Positions 28,377 to 37,564 of a stretch of 64,000 nt of DNA are shown here, in pieces. This stretch comes from Anaerococcus hydrogenalis DSM 7454 (GTDB lineage Bacteria; Bacillota; Clostridia; Tissierellales; Peptoniphilaceae): the NCBI RefSeq assembly GCF_000173355.1, contig NZ_ABXA01000036.1:47334-111333 (forward strand), given 5' to 3'. The position numbers were made by a program, and so were the translations under genes. Numbering within the stretch: the stretch's first letter is position 1; each line of letters starts with the position of its first letter. The notes under the pieces were generated by a model, which did not search any database, had not been told where the DNA came from, and was given only the letters and a program-made list of their open reading frames with translations.

Positions 28377-29086
28377 TATCAAAAATTGATCCTGTAATAT
28401 AAGATCCCTTATCAGATATTAAAAACTCAACAAGATTTGCAATTTCTTCGGATTTTGCAAATCTTTTTTCAATTAAGTCTTCTTTTAAGGATTTTTTGTC
28501 ATCTTCAGTTAAATCAAGTTTGGTCATATCTGTATCTACAATTCCAGGAGAAATTGCATTTACCCTAATATTTGATGGTAAGAGCTCTTTTGAAAGGGCT
28601 TTTGTAAAAGAATTAATTCCCCCCTTACTCGCAGAATAGGCAACTTCAAAACTTGATCCAAAGTTTCCCCAAATAGATGACATATTTATTATTACACCAG
28701 ATTTTTGACTTAGCATATTTGGAATTGCTCTTTTTGAAGTTAGAAATATTGATGATAAATTTGTATTTATGATCTCATTCCAAGAAGAAAAATCCATATC
28801 TTGAAGAAGACCAAAATATGAAATTCCTGCGTTATTTATCAAAATATCTACATGAGAAAAATTTTTTTTCAGCAAGGTCAAATAAATTATTGACATCTTC
28901 TTCATTTTTTACATCACATTTAACAGCAATTACATTTGGATTTTCTTTTCTTAAGTCACCTAATAAATTTAAAGCCTTATCCTTATTTTTATTATAGGTT
29001 AAAACCAAATTATAGGATTTATTTAATTTTTTTGCTATGGCCTCACCAATTCCTCTTGATGAGCCTGTTATTAATACAGTTTTCAT
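28357..29086 (-). CDS. short-chain dehydrogenase/reductase (FabG-like), frame break near 28862
   Basis: The corrected protein of about 242 residues is a classical SDR: MKTVLITGSSRGIGEAIAKKL is the cofactor loop, ILINNAGISYFG follows, NMSSIWG carries the catalytic serine and YSASKGG the Tyr/Lys pair; the end ITGSIFDINGGFY is typical of 3-oxoacyl-ACP reductase-like enzymes. A run of eight T (plus strand 28862-28869) should be seven, or the adjacent five A should be four, which restores EKNFSHVDILINNAG. No fatty-acid synthesis genes are adjacent, so its substrate is open. A further ATG upstream of 29086 would add an untypical hydrophobic leader. Confidence 0.82.
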
Positions 29087-29138
29087 AGGATGATTATAAC
29101 ATAAATTTAGGGGTAGAAAAATAAAACAGGAGGTAGGT

Positions 29139-29978
29139 ATGAAATATTTTAAATTAAATGATGGCAATAAAATTCCAGTCCTAGGACTTGGGACTTATAA
29201 AATAACAAATAGAGAAGATATTGCAAAAACCATAGAAGCAGCCTTAGAAAATGGTTATGAATATATAGATACAGCAAAACTTTATGAAAATGAAGATATG
29301 ATTGGAGCTGAGCTTAAAAATTCTGGTAAAAAAAGAGACCAGTATCAACTTGCTACAAAAGTTTGGCCAAGTGATTTTGGCTATGATAAAACAAAGAAAT
29401 CATTGGATGAGTCTTTAGAAAAATTACAAACAGATTATTTAGATGTAGTTTTACTTCACTGGTTTGGAAAGGATTTTGATAAGTCTTGGAAAGTTTTTGA
29501 AGATTATAAAAGACAAGGGATAGTAAAAACAATTGGAGTTTCAAATTTTGAACTTTCTCAACTAAAAAAACTTTTAGAAATTGGAGAAAAACCTGCAATC
29601 GACCAATTAGAATCAAGTCCACATTTTCAAAATGACGATACTGTAAAATTTTTAAAAGAAAATAATATAATCCACCAAGCTTGGTCACCAATTGCTAGGG
29701 GTAGAAGTGAGTTACTGGAAGAATTTGTAATAAAAAAACTTGCTAATAAATATAATAAAACTCCTGCCCAAATAGTTTTGCGTTGGCATGTTGAAAGAGG
29801 AACAATGCCAATTCCAAAATCAACCAATCCAGAAAGAATAAAGGAAAATATAAATATTTTTGATTTTTCACTTGATGATGAGGATATGAAGGCTATAAAA
29901 TCGATTGACCTTAAAAAAAGGTATTCATCAGATCCTGAAGATGAAAAATGGTTAAAAGATTTATTAAAAAGAGTATAA
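29139..29978 (+). CDS. aldo/keto reductase
   Basis: This 279-residue NADPH-dependent oxidoreductase has the aldo/keto reductase signatures GYEYIDTAKLYENE (catalytic Asp and Tyr), ATKVWPS (Lys), VVLLHW (His), IGVSNF and the cofactor-binding IPKSTNPERIKEN. The substrate is not predictable; such enzymes reduce small aldehydes and ketones. AGGAGG with good spacing precedes the ATG. It is divergent from the SDR gene with 52 bases between them. Confidence 0.9.
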   Translation: MKYFKLNDGNKIPVLGLGTYKITNREDIAKTIEAALENGYEYIDTAKLYENEDMIGAELKNSGKKRDQYQLATKVWPSDFGYDKTKKSLDESLEKLQTDYLDVVLLHWFGKDFDKSWKVFEDYKRQGIVKTIGVSNFELSQLKKLLEIGEKPAIDQLESSPHFQNDDTVKFLKENNIIHQAWSPIARGRSELLEEFVIKKLANKYNKTPAQIVLRWHVERGTMPIPKSTNPERIKENINIFDFSLDDEDMKAIKSIDLKKRYSSDPEDEKWLKDLLKRV

Positions 29979-29980
29979 AG

Positions 29981-30013
29981 AAAAATTCTGCAAATTAATT
30001 TGCAGAATTTTTT
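29981..30013. terminator. bidirectional terminator between the reductase and pdxS
   Basis: AAATTCTGCAAAT and ATTTGCAGAATTT form a perfect stem with a TA loop and T or A runs on both sides, between convergent genes. Confidence 0.85.
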
Positions 30014-30041
30014 ATATGGGGCAATTGTTTGATTTTTATTT

Positions 30042-30893
30042 TTACCTATTTTCAAAAATTTCTTTAATTTCGTCTTCGTTGATTCCAACCATAGCCTCTC
30101 CAAGATCTTTTGAAACTTCAAGAATCACATCTGGATTGTCATAATTTGCTACGGCTTTTACTATTGCATTTGCTCTTTTTTCAGGATTTCCTGATTTAAA
30201 TATTCCACTTCCAACAAATACACCATAAGCTCCAAGTTGCATCATCAAAGCAGCATCAGCAGGAGTTGCAACTCCGCCTGCAGAAAGATTTGCAACAGGA
30301 AGTTTTTTATTATCTCTAACATATTTTAAAAGATCAACATCAACTGCCAAATCTTTTGCATAAGAAAAAATTTCATCATCAGTTAAAACAGAAATTCTTT
30401 GGATTTCCCTGTTAATTTCTCTCATATGTCTTACAGCTTGAACAACATTTCCAGTTCCAGCTTCACCCTTTGTCCTAATCATAGAAGCACCTTCAGAAAT
30501 TCTTCTCAAAGCTTCAGAAATATTTCTTGCTCCACAAACAAATGGAGTTTTAAATTTCTTTTTATCAATATGGTTAAAATCATCAGCAACTGTTAAAACC
30601 TCAGATTCGTCAATATAATCAACGCCTAAGGATTCAAGAATTTGTGCTTCAACAAAATGACCAATTCTTACCTTTGCCATTACAGGAATTTTAACAGCTT
30701 TCATAATCTCTTCAATCATCTTAGGATCGCTCATTCTAGAAACACCACCAGCAGCCCTAATATCTGCAGGAACTCTTTCAAGAGCCATAACTGCACTTGC
30801 ACCAGCAGCCTCAGCAATTTTAGCTTGCTCAACGTTCATAACATCCATGATAACCTTTTTTTCAAATTTTAAATTTATATCTTTATCTGGCAT
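30042..30893 (-). CDS. pdxS: pyridoxal 5'-phosphate synthase lyase subunit
   Basis: PdxS builds pyridoxal phosphate from ribose 5-phosphate, glyceraldehyde 3-phosphate and ammonia. Key parts are present: [32 protein letters not shown] (with the second Schiff-base lysine), [11 protein letters not shown] and the [17 protein letters not shown] phosphate site. The 283-residue length is slightly short, because the extreme N-terminal segment is trimmed. AAGGAG lies before the ATG. The glutaminase partner pdxT is not beside it, contrary to the usual pdxST order, so ammonia must be supplied from a distant PdxT or be free. It is divergent from a PdxR-type regulator. Confidence 0.95.
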   Translation of the reverse strand: MPDKDINLKFEKKVIMDVMNVEQAKIAEAAGASAVMALERVPADIRAAGGVSRMSDPKMIEEIMKAVKIPVMAKVRIGHFVEAQILESLGVDYIDESEVLTVADDFNHIDKKKFKTPFVCGARNISEALRRISEGASMIRTKGEAGTGNVVQAVRHMREINREIQRISVLTDDEIFSYAKDLAVDVDLLKYVRDNKKLPVANLSAGGVATPADAALMMQLGAYGVFVGSGIFKSGNPEKRANAIVKAVANYDNPDVILEVSKDLGEAMVGINEDEIKEIFENR

Positions 30894-30939
30894 TTTTTTA
30901 CTCCTTAATATTTCTTTTGATTTAATTATATGCTAAACT

Positions 30940-30957
30940 GTAACTAATAAAAGTAAC
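30940..30957. promoter_or_regulatory. candidate PdxR operator, direct repeat GTAAC
   Basis: GTAAC occurs at 30940-30944 and 30953-30957 in the 90-base region between pdxS and pdxR, just upstream of a TATAAT box reading toward pdxS (around 30926-30931). MocR-type regulators usually bind directly repeated short sites next to the genes they control. The repeat is short, so this is a tentative call. Confidence 0.4.
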
Positions 30958-30983
30958 AAAAAATAAAAAAATGAGGGGTACAG

Positions 30984-32363
30984 ATGTATTTAAACTTACC
31001 AAAAAACAAAAAATTTTTATATGATAAGATTTATGAAATTATAAAAAATAAAATAATAAAAGGTGAAATTAAAGAAGGGGAAAAACTTCCATCAATCAGA
31101 AATTTATCCAAGGATATAAATGTATCCATTAATACAATAAAAAAAGTTTACTATAAGCTTGAAGAAGAAGGCTATATTTATGTGAAGGATAAGAGTGGGT
31201 TTTATTGCAGGAAAATAGATGATTTGATAATTTTAGATAAGAAAAATATAGAAGAAAAAATAGATATCAGTCAAGAAATTAAATATGATTTTTCAATAAG
31301 TGGGGTAGATTATGAAAATTTCCCCTATAAAATCATGCAAAAATATATGAGAGAATCCATTGATAAAAATGACATAAAGATCTTGGATAAGGGATCTTAT
31401 AAGGGATATGAACCTTTAAGAAATGCTATAAAAATTTATTTGAAAAATTCAAGAAATATAAAAACAAATTCAAGAAATATAATTATTTCTTCATCAACCG
31501 AACATTTATTTTCAATTATAAAAAATCTTTTAACAGACCAAACCCTTTTCGCATTTGAAAATCCTGGATACGCCTTTGGAAATAAATTCTATACTTATGA
31601 TTTAAAAAACCCCATCCCCTTAGAACTTGATAATGAGGGAGTAAAAATTGATAAACTTGCTGATTTGAATGCACTTTGTCTTTTTGTGACCCCTTTTCAC
31701 CAATTTCCGATGGGTACAGTTATGTCGATTCAGAGAAGAATAGAATTATTAAACTGGGCTTCTCTTTCTAAAGATAGGTATATTATCGAAGATGATTACG
31801 ATAGTGAATTTAAATTTAGGGGATATCCTACAGAAAGTCTAAAGGCCATGGATAAAAATTCTGATGTAATTTATTTTGGAAACTTTTCAAAATTATTAGC
31901 TCCTTCATTAAGAATATCTTATATGGTTTTGCCAGATGCCTTGTTAGAAAAATACGAGAGAAATTTTAAGGGCCTATCAAATACAGTATCAACTTTTGTA
32001 CAAAAAGCCTTGGCGAATTTTATTAAAAGTGGAGAATTTGAAAAACATATAAATAGGATGAAAAATATTTATTTTAAAAAGTTCAATTTTATAGTTCAAA
32101 AATTAGAAGAAATTGAAGAAATTTCTTTTCCTGAAAGAATAGATTCTTTGCATTTACTTATAAAAATTGATAAGTCAGTGGATATTGTAAAATTCAATGA
32201 ATTATTAAAGGAAAAATCTTTAAGATTAATTAATTTAAATAGATTTCTTTATAAAAAAAATGGAAAGGAAAATTATTTTATATTAGGCTTTGCAAATTTA
32301 AGCCGTGATGAAATAGGTCAAGGAGTTGATTTAATAAAGGAGGCTATAGAGAAATCTAAATAA
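30984..32363 (+). CDS. pdxR: PdxR-like MocR family regulator (GntR domain + aminotransferase domain)
   Basis: Residues about 8-75 form a GntR winged helix (YEIIKNKIIKGEIKEGEKLPSIRNLSKDINVSINTIKKVYYKLEEEGYI in two adjoining parts). Residues from about 110 on form a fold-type I aminotransferase-like domain, including FVTPFHQFPMGTVMS, IIEDDYDSEF and the PLP-lysine region YFGNFSKLLAPSLRISY. In characterised PdxR proteins this domain senses PLP and the protein activates pdxST. Divergence from pdxS supports that assignment. The 459-residue length is normal. Confidence 0.85.
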   Translation: MYLNLPKNKKFLYDKIYEIIKNKIIKGEIKEGEKLPSIRNLSKDINVSINTIKKVYYKLEEEGYIYVKDKSGFYCRKIDDLIILDKKNIEEKIDISQEIKYDFSISGVDYENFPYKIMQKYMRESIDKNDIKILDKGSYKGYEPLRNAIKIYLKNSRNIKTNSRNIIISSSTEHLFSIIKNLLTDQTLFAFENPGYAFGNKFYTYDLKNPIPLELDNEGVKIDKLADLNALCLFVTPFHQFPMGTVMSIQRRIELLNWASLSKDRYIIEDDYDSEFKFRGYPTESLKAMDKNSDVIYFGNFSKLLAPSLRISYMVLPDALLEKYERNFKGLSNTVSTFVQKALANFIKSGEFEKHINRMKNIYFKKFNFIVQKLEEIEEISFPERIDSLHLLIKIDKSVDIVKFNELLKEKSLRLINLNRFLYKKNGKENYFILGFANLSRDEIGQGVDLIKEAIEKSK

Positions 32364-32388
32364 AATTAATAAAAATAAAAAAAATAGT

Positions 32389-32450
32389 TGAACATTGTTC
32401 ATAAAACTTGTATCATATAAATGTAGCAAAAAATGAACTGTGTTCATTTT
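32389..32450. promoter_or_regulatory. two palindromic operators and promoter of the TetR/MMPL operon
   Basis: TGAACATTGTTCA (32389-32401) is a perfect inverted repeat overlapping TTGAAC, the -35 box of a promoter with TATCAT 17 bases downstream. A second perfect repeat, ATGAACTGTGTTCAT flanked by matching A/T bases, spans 32430-32450 downstream of the start point. Both share the GAAC...GTTC half-sites, so one protein, most likely the TetR-family product of the next gene, should bind both and autoregulate the operon. Confidence 0.7.
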
Positions 32451-32482
32451 GTATTTAAGTAGGATAAGGAGAAATTTTTTAT

Positions 32483-33073
32483 ATGAGTGATGTGGGAAAT
32501 AAAGAAGAGAAAATTATGGATTCAGCTATAAAAATATTTAAAGAAAAGGGAGCTGATAAAACTTCAATTAGGGATATTATGACTGAGGCTGGATTCGGTT
32601 TAGGTACATTTTATTTGTATTATACAGACAAGAAGGATTTAAAAGAAAAAATGGTTTTAAATATTGCAACCGAAATTATTTTAAATGCTGAAAAAGTTTG
32701 TGTACAAAAAGATCCTATAGAAAGATATATTTCATTTGTTGATTACATAATTGATTATCTAATAGCCCATCCTTTTGAACTAGATCTTTTAAGTAAAAAT
32801 ATAACCTGGACACTTTATACAAAAATTGAAAATGATTATGGGCTTAGCGAAGCTGATTCGACTTTGAAATTTATTTTAAATAAATACGATAATTTATTTT
32901 TAGAAAGCCACACAGAATCTCAAAAACTTTATATACTTTCTCTCACCCTAGAAATCATGATGTCTACTTGTAAGAGTGCTGTTTTAAAGGATTCAGTTTT
33001 ATCAATTGATGAAATGAAACCAGTTTTATTTGCTATTATTAGAAAAATTTTTAATAGAACAGGAGATAAGTAA
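32483..33073 (+). CDS. TetR/AcrR family transcriptional regulator
   Basis: The 196-residue protein has a TetR-type helix-turn-helix in its first 55 residues (IMDSAIKIFKEKGADKTS, IMTEAGFGLGTFYLYYTDKKDL) and a helical ligand-binding part behind it. It is the first gene of an operon with an MMPL exporter and a heptad-repeat protein, with two palindromes upstream. It most likely represses this operon until a hydrophobic ligand is bound. AAGGAG lies ahead of the ATG, and the stop overlaps the next start. Confidence 0.88.
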   Translation: MSDVGNKEEKIMDSAIKIFKEKGADKTSIRDIMTEAGFGLGTFYLYYTDKKDLKEKMVLNIATEIILNAEKVCVQKDPIERYISFVDYIIDYLIAHPFELDLLSKNITWTLYTKIENDYGLSEADSTLKFILNKYDNLFLESHTESQKLYILSLTLEIMMSTCKSAVLKDSVLSIDEMKPVLFAIIRKIFNRTGDK

Positions 33074-35127
33074 TGAAAAGAATAAGCAAGTTTATTTCTC
33101 ACCATCCCAGACTTGTTTTATTAATAATGACTATATTATTAATACCTTCTTGGTTTGGATATAAGGCTACGGGAGTAAATTATGATATCTTGTCATATTT
33201 ACCAGCTGACTTAGAATCAACCCAGGGACAAGAAATTCTTGATAAAGATTTCAAAAATGCTGCCACGGGCATGCTACTTTTGAAAGGTGATGATCATGAT
33301 GCTGATAAACTTAAAAATGAAATTTTAAAAATTGATGGGGTAGAGGATGTTATTTCAAAAACATCAATTCTTGGCGATAGTATTCCAAATGAATTTTTGC
33401 CAGATGAAATAAGAGATGTTTTTTATTCTAAAGATTGTACCTTGTTGATGGTAAAATTTGCTGAAAGTTCTTCATCTTTTAGGACTATGAAAGCCATAGA
33501 AAATATTAAAAAAATAGAATCAAAAGAGAAATTTTTAAGTGGAATTAGTTCACTTGTAAAAGATACAAAAGATTTAATTGACCAAGAAACACCAATCTAT
33601 GTCTTATTGGCAGTTGTTTTGGCCCTTGTAATCTTATCTCTTACAAATGAATCTACTATAATACCATTTTTATTTATTTTAAATATTGGCTATGCAATTT
33701 TATATAATTTTGGTACAAATTTATTTTTAGGAGAAATTTCCTATATAACAAAAGCTATTGCAGCTGTTTTGCAATTGGCAGTAACTACAGATTATTCTAT
33801 ATTCTTATATCACAGATATGTAGAAGAGAAGAAAAATAATGAAGATAAAAATGATGCCATGGATATAGCTATACAAAAAACTGTATCCTCAATATTTGCA
33901 TCATCATTTACAACTTTTGCAGGCTTTATTGTACTAATCCTAATGCGTTTAGGACTTGGAAAAGATATAGGTCTTGTAATGAGTAAGGGTGTTTTGTTGG
34001 GGTTAATTTCTACAGTTGTGGTTTTACCACCAATGATTTTAATAGCAGAAAAATTGGTTGCAAGATTTAACCATAAAATATTTTTGCCTTCATTTGATAA
34101 AACATCAAATTTTGTATTAAATCATAAAAATGGATTATTTATTGCCTTTTTAATTTTATTTATACCTGCAATTTACGGGGCAAGAAATACAAATCTTTAT
34201 TACAATCTCGATAGGTCCTTGCCACAAGACTTAGACTCAATAGTTGCCTTAAATAAGATGAAAAAAGATTTTAATATGGCATCAACTCACTTTGTAGTAG
34301 TAGATGAAGATTTGAGCAAAAATAATATAAGTTCACTTATAGATGAAATAAAAGAAGTGGATGGAGTAAATAATGTTTTGTCTGCAAACTCAATAACAGG
34401 TTTGACCATACCAGATTCAGTTTTACCTGATAAATTAAAAGATAATTTTGTCAAAAACGGCTATCAAATGATTATGATAAATTCAAAATATCAAACAGCA
34501 TCTGATAAGGTAAATAAACAAGTTGATAAGATAAATAAAATTGTAAAAAAACATGATAAAAATGGATACTTAACTGGAGAAGCAGTTTTGACAAAAGATT
34601 TAACTGTTTTATCAGATAGGGATTTTAAAATGGTAAATATAGCTTCAATTATTATAGTTTTTATAATTATTGCTGTAGTATTTAAGTCATTTGCTATTCC
34701 AGTAGTTTTGATTTCTGTAATCGAACTTGCTATTCAAATAAATATGGGAATTCCATTTTATCTAGGTCAAACTATTCCATTCGTAACATCAATAATTATA
34801 GGAGTAGTTCAATTAGGTTCAACAATAGATTATTCAATTCTTATGATGGATAGATTTTTAGTAGAATATAAAGAAACCAAAGATGTAGATGAGGCATTAA
34901 AATTGACTGTAAAGGAAACATCTAAATCAATTGTTACATCTGCCTTATCATTTATGGCAGCAACTGTAGGTGTAGGATTATATTCAAAAATGGAAATAGT
35001 TTCAACAATTTGTATGCTATTGGCAAGAGGGGCAATAATAAGTATGCTTTCAATAATATTATTCCTTCCAGCTGTTATAAAAATTGCATTTCCATTTATT
35101 AAGAAAACAACAAAGGGATTAAATTAG
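33073..35127 (+). CDS. MMPL/RND superfamily exporter
   Basis: This 684-residue membrane protein shows the duplicated RND layout: one helix at each half's start (about residues 15-35 and 353-370), a large extracellular domain after it, then five clustered helices (about 175-335 and 515-680). The second helix cluster of each half has the sterol-sensing-like motifs AVLQLAVTTDYSIFLYHRY and GVVQLGSTIDYSILMMDRF, whose Asp residues would carry protons. Gram-positive MMPL proteins export lipids, drugs or other hydrophobic molecules. It sits between a TetR repressor and a secreted repeat protein and is probably co-functional with the latter. Confidence 0.9.
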   Translation: MKRISKFISHHPRLVLLIMTILLIPSWFGYKATGVNYDILSYLPADLESTQGQEILDKDFKNAATGMLLLKGDDHDADKLKNEILKIDGVEDVISKTSILGDSIPNEFLPDEIRDVFYSKDCTLLMVKFAESSSSFRTMKAIENIKKIESKEKFLSGISSLVKDTKDLIDQETPIYVLLAVVLALVILSLTNESTIIPFLFILNIGYAILYNFGTNLFLGEISYITKAIAAVLQLAVTTDYSIFLYHRYVEEKKNNEDKNDAMDIAIQKTVSSIFASSFTTFAGFIVLILMRLGLGKDIGLVMSKGVLLGLISTVVVLPPMILIAEKLVARFNHKIFLPSFDKTSNFVLNHKNGLFIAFLILFIPAIYGARNTNLYYNLDRSLPQDLDSIVALNKMKKDFNMASTHFVVVDEDLSKNNISSLIDEIKEVDGVNNVLSANSITGLTIPDSVLPDKLKDNFVKNGYQMIMINSKYQTASDKVNKQVDKINKIVKKHDKNGYLTGEAVLTKDLTVLSDRDFKMVNIASIIIVFIIIAVVFKSFAIPVVLISVIELAIQINMGIPFYLGQTIPFVTSIIIGVVQLGSTIDYSILMMDRFLVEYKETKDVDEALKLTVKETSKSIVTSALSFMAATVGVGLYSKMEIVSTICMLLARGAIISMLSIILFLPAVIKIAFPFIKKTTKGLN

Positions 35128-35136
35128 GAGGAAGAT

Positions 35137-37443
35137 ATGAAAAATAAATTAATGAAAGGTTTCTCACTAGTTCTTGCAAGTTCATTATTAATGACAAATG
35201 TTGCTTATGCACAAGATTCAAGTGTAAGAAAAAATGAAACAATATATGTTACAAAAGAAGCTAATAAAATAAAAGATAAGACAGGTTCCATTTGGATAAA
35301 TTCTGATAATGATATAAAAATTAAAGATAAAACAAGTTTAAAGAATATTAAAAATTTAAAAACAGATAAGAAGGTAAATTTAGAAAACGGCTATATTAAC
35401 TGGAATGAAGATAGTAAGGATATTTATTACCAAGGAGACTCAAAAGAAGATTTACCAGTTGACATTAATGTAAAATATTTTTTAGATGGAAAAGAAATGA
35501 CCTTTGATAAATTAAAGGGTAAGTCTGGCCATTTAAAAATTAAAATTGAAGCTGTTAATAATACAAAAACAAAGGCAAATATAAATGGAGAAGAAAGAGA
35601 AATATATTCACCATACCTTGCCCTTACAGAAATTAATTTTAATTCAGAAAAGGTGAAAAATCTTACAACAGATAGTGGAAAACTTGTAAAAGATGGAAAA
35701 AATGAAATTATTGCAGCTGTTTTAACACCAGGACTAAGAGAAAATTTTGATGGAATTATTGAAGGGGATAAATTAGATAATTTCAAAGATAAAGTTGAAA
35801 TGGAAATGGATGTTACAGATTACGAACCAACAGAAATATATGCTCTTATAAGTAATGAATTCTTCCAAGAAGAAGGAAAACTTGATTCTTTAGACCAATT
35901 AAAAAATGGTGTAAATGAATTAGAAGAAAATGCAGCAAAACTAGTTGATGGTTCAAATCAGTTAGATCAAGGAAGTAAAAAATTAAATGATGGAATAGGA
36001 AAATTAAATGAAGGAGCAGGTAAGCTATCCCAAGGTTCAAGTAAAATTGTTAGCTCCTTTGACCAATTAGCAAATGGATTTTCAACTTTGCCAGGAAAGA
36101 TACAAACTATTAACTCAGCTGTAAATCAACTAAATAATGGTGGATCAAAATTATACTCAGGAGTAAATCAATATACAGGAGCTGTTGGAGAAATAAATAA
36201 AAATATGGCCCTTTTAAACCAAGGAGCAGAAAGTTTAAACAATGGTGCAAGTGAAATTGATTCATCACTTGAAAAATTAAATAAGGGTACAAGCTCATTA
36301 AGAAATACCTTAAAGCAAAGTTCAAATAATAATGATTTAAGCGTTCTTACTGAATCAATGGGACAATTATCAAGTGGTCTTGATGAATTATCAAATGGAA
36401 TTAGCCCACTTGCAGAAAGCATTAATCAAATAAATGGTGGATATATAAAAATTGAAGAATCTTCAAAAACTTTAAGTCAAGGAATAAATAATTTAAATCA
36501 AAGTGCTCAAAATCTACCAGGTCTTGATTCTAGTGCCCAAAATATAAATGCACAAGTAGGTGCAATTGACCAAGTTATAGCAAACTTACAAGCAAAAAAT
36601 GAAGATGGATCTCTTTCATCAGAAATTGAAAATTTAAATGCTATAAAACAAGGCTTAAGCATAGAATCACAATCCTTAAGTGTAAATAGCCAAGCAAATC
36701 TTTCTATAAAAGAAGGACTTGGACAACTAGCAGGCGGATCAGAAGAATTAACTTCATCAATTAATAAAGCAAATAGTGGACTAGGACAAGTAAGTTCAAA
36801 ATTAAATGATTCTAAAGAAAAAGTCCAAACATCATCAGCAAAGCTTTCACAAGCTAGCAAAAAAATCAGTTCTTCTTTATCAAATAGTAATATTAAAAAA
36901 TTAGAAGAATCAGTAATAATGATAGATGATGCTACTGGTAAAATTAAGGCAGGATCTGAAAAATTAAAAGAAGGCGCCCAAAGAAACCAAGTAGGGGTAA
37001 ATAAACTTTCTGGTGCAATTAATCAACTAGACTCTAATTCAGGAGAATTACTAAATGGTTCAGCTTCTCTTTCTAGCGGATTAAACCAATTCCAAGAAAG
37101 ATCCAAATCCCTTTCACAACTTGCAAATATAAATGAAACAGCAATAAATCCAATGGCAAATGGATTAAAACAATTAGATAATGGAATAAACAAATTAAGT
37201 AATTCTACAGGCCAATTAAAAAATGGAAGCGATCAATATGTATCATCATTTGAAAAATTCAAAAAAGGTCTAAGTGATTATAAGACAAAGGGAATAGATA
37301 AGCTTGCAAATAAATCTGGAGATTTAACTGAGATTAGTGAAATTCTAGATCAAATGTCAAAAATAGCAAAAGAAAACAAAGCAATAACAGGAACAAGCGA
37401 TGATTTTGAAACATCATCTAGAATAATTGAAAAAATCAAATAG
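35137..37443 (+). CDS. secreted protein with Leu/Gly heptad repeats (YhgE/Pip-like), MMPL partner
   Basis: A signal peptide (MKNKLMKGFSLVLASSLL then VAYAQDS) is followed by a beta-rich N-terminal region of about 250 residues and then, from about residue 265 to 730, many seven-residue repeats of the LxxGxxx type such as LDQGSKKLNDGIGKL and LNQGAESLNNGASEI. Such repeats form extended helical or coiled structures and occur in YhgE/Pip proteins. Unlike YhgE, no C-terminal membrane helices are present, and the gene ends cleanly before a terminator. The tight spacing to the MMPL gene suggests an extracellular adaptor or substrate-handling partner. AGGAGG precedes the ATG. Confidence 0.8.
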   Translation: MKNKLMKGFSLVLASSLLMTNVAYAQDSSVRKNETIYVTKEANKIKDKTGSIWINSDNDIKIKDKTSLKNIKNLKTDKKVNLENGYINWNEDSKDIYYQGDSKEDLPVDINVKYFLDGKEMTFDKLKGKSGHLKIKIEAVNNTKTKANINGEEREIYSPYLALTEINFNSEKVKNLTTDSGKLVKDGKNEIIAAVLTPGLRENFDGIIEGDKLDNFKDKVEMEMDVTDYEPTEIYALISNEFFQEEGKLDSLDQLKNGVNELEENAAKLVDGSNQLDQGSKKLNDGIGKLNEGAGKLSQGSSKIVSSFDQLANGFSTLPGKIQTINSAVNQLNNGGSKLYSGVNQYTGAVGEINKNMALLNQGAESLNNGASEIDSSLEKLNKGTSSLRNTLKQSSNNNDLSVLTESMGQLSSGLDELSNGISPLAESINQINGGYIKIEESSKTLSQGINNLNQSAQNLPGLDSSAQNINAQVGAIDQVIANLQAKNEDGSLSSEIENLNAIKQGLSIESQSLSVNSQANLSIKEGLGQLAGGSEELTSSINKANSGLGQVSSKLNDSKEKVQTSSAKLSQASKKISSSLSNSNIKKLEESVIMIDDATGKIKAGSEKLKEGAQRNQVGVNKLSGAINQLDSNSGELLNGSASLSSGLNQFQERSKSLSQLANINETAINPMANGLKQLDNGINKLSNSTGQLKNGSDQYVSSFEKFKKGLSDYKTKGIDKLANKSGDLTEISEILDQMSKIAKENKAITGTSDDFETSSRIIEKIK

Positions 37444-37451
37444 AAAATAAA

Positions 37452-37500
37452 AAATCCGATTTATAGATTAAAAATAATCTTCGAATCGGATTTATTTTTT
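37452..37500 (+). terminator. terminator of the TetR/MMPL/heptad operon
   Basis: AAATCCGATT pairs with AATCGGATTT around an inner AGATTA/TAATCT stem, followed by ATTTTTT. Confidence 0.85.
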
Positions 37501-37525
37501 AAAAGTTTTTATTAAATTAAAAAAA

Positions 37526-37553
37526 TGTACCAACCTAATTTTAGATTGGTACA
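37526..37553 (-). terminator. terminator of the nfn operon
   Basis: TGTACCAA and TTGGTACA with an inner CTAA/TTAG form a nearly perfect hairpin; on the minus strand a T run follows. Confidence 0.8.
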
Positions 37554-37564
37554 ATATATTTTTT

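Noticed and set aside
36507..36860. Minus-strand Cys/Ser/Phe-rich open frame inside the heptad-repeat gene
   Set aside because: It is antisense to a signal-peptide protein in a clear operon and has no ribosome binding site.
35900..37300. CRISPR-like or tandem DNA repeats in the heptad-repeat gene
   Set aside because: The period is seven codons with variable sequence at DNA level and a continuous reading frame; there are no conserved direct repeats with spacers. I saw no CRISPR array anywhere in the window.
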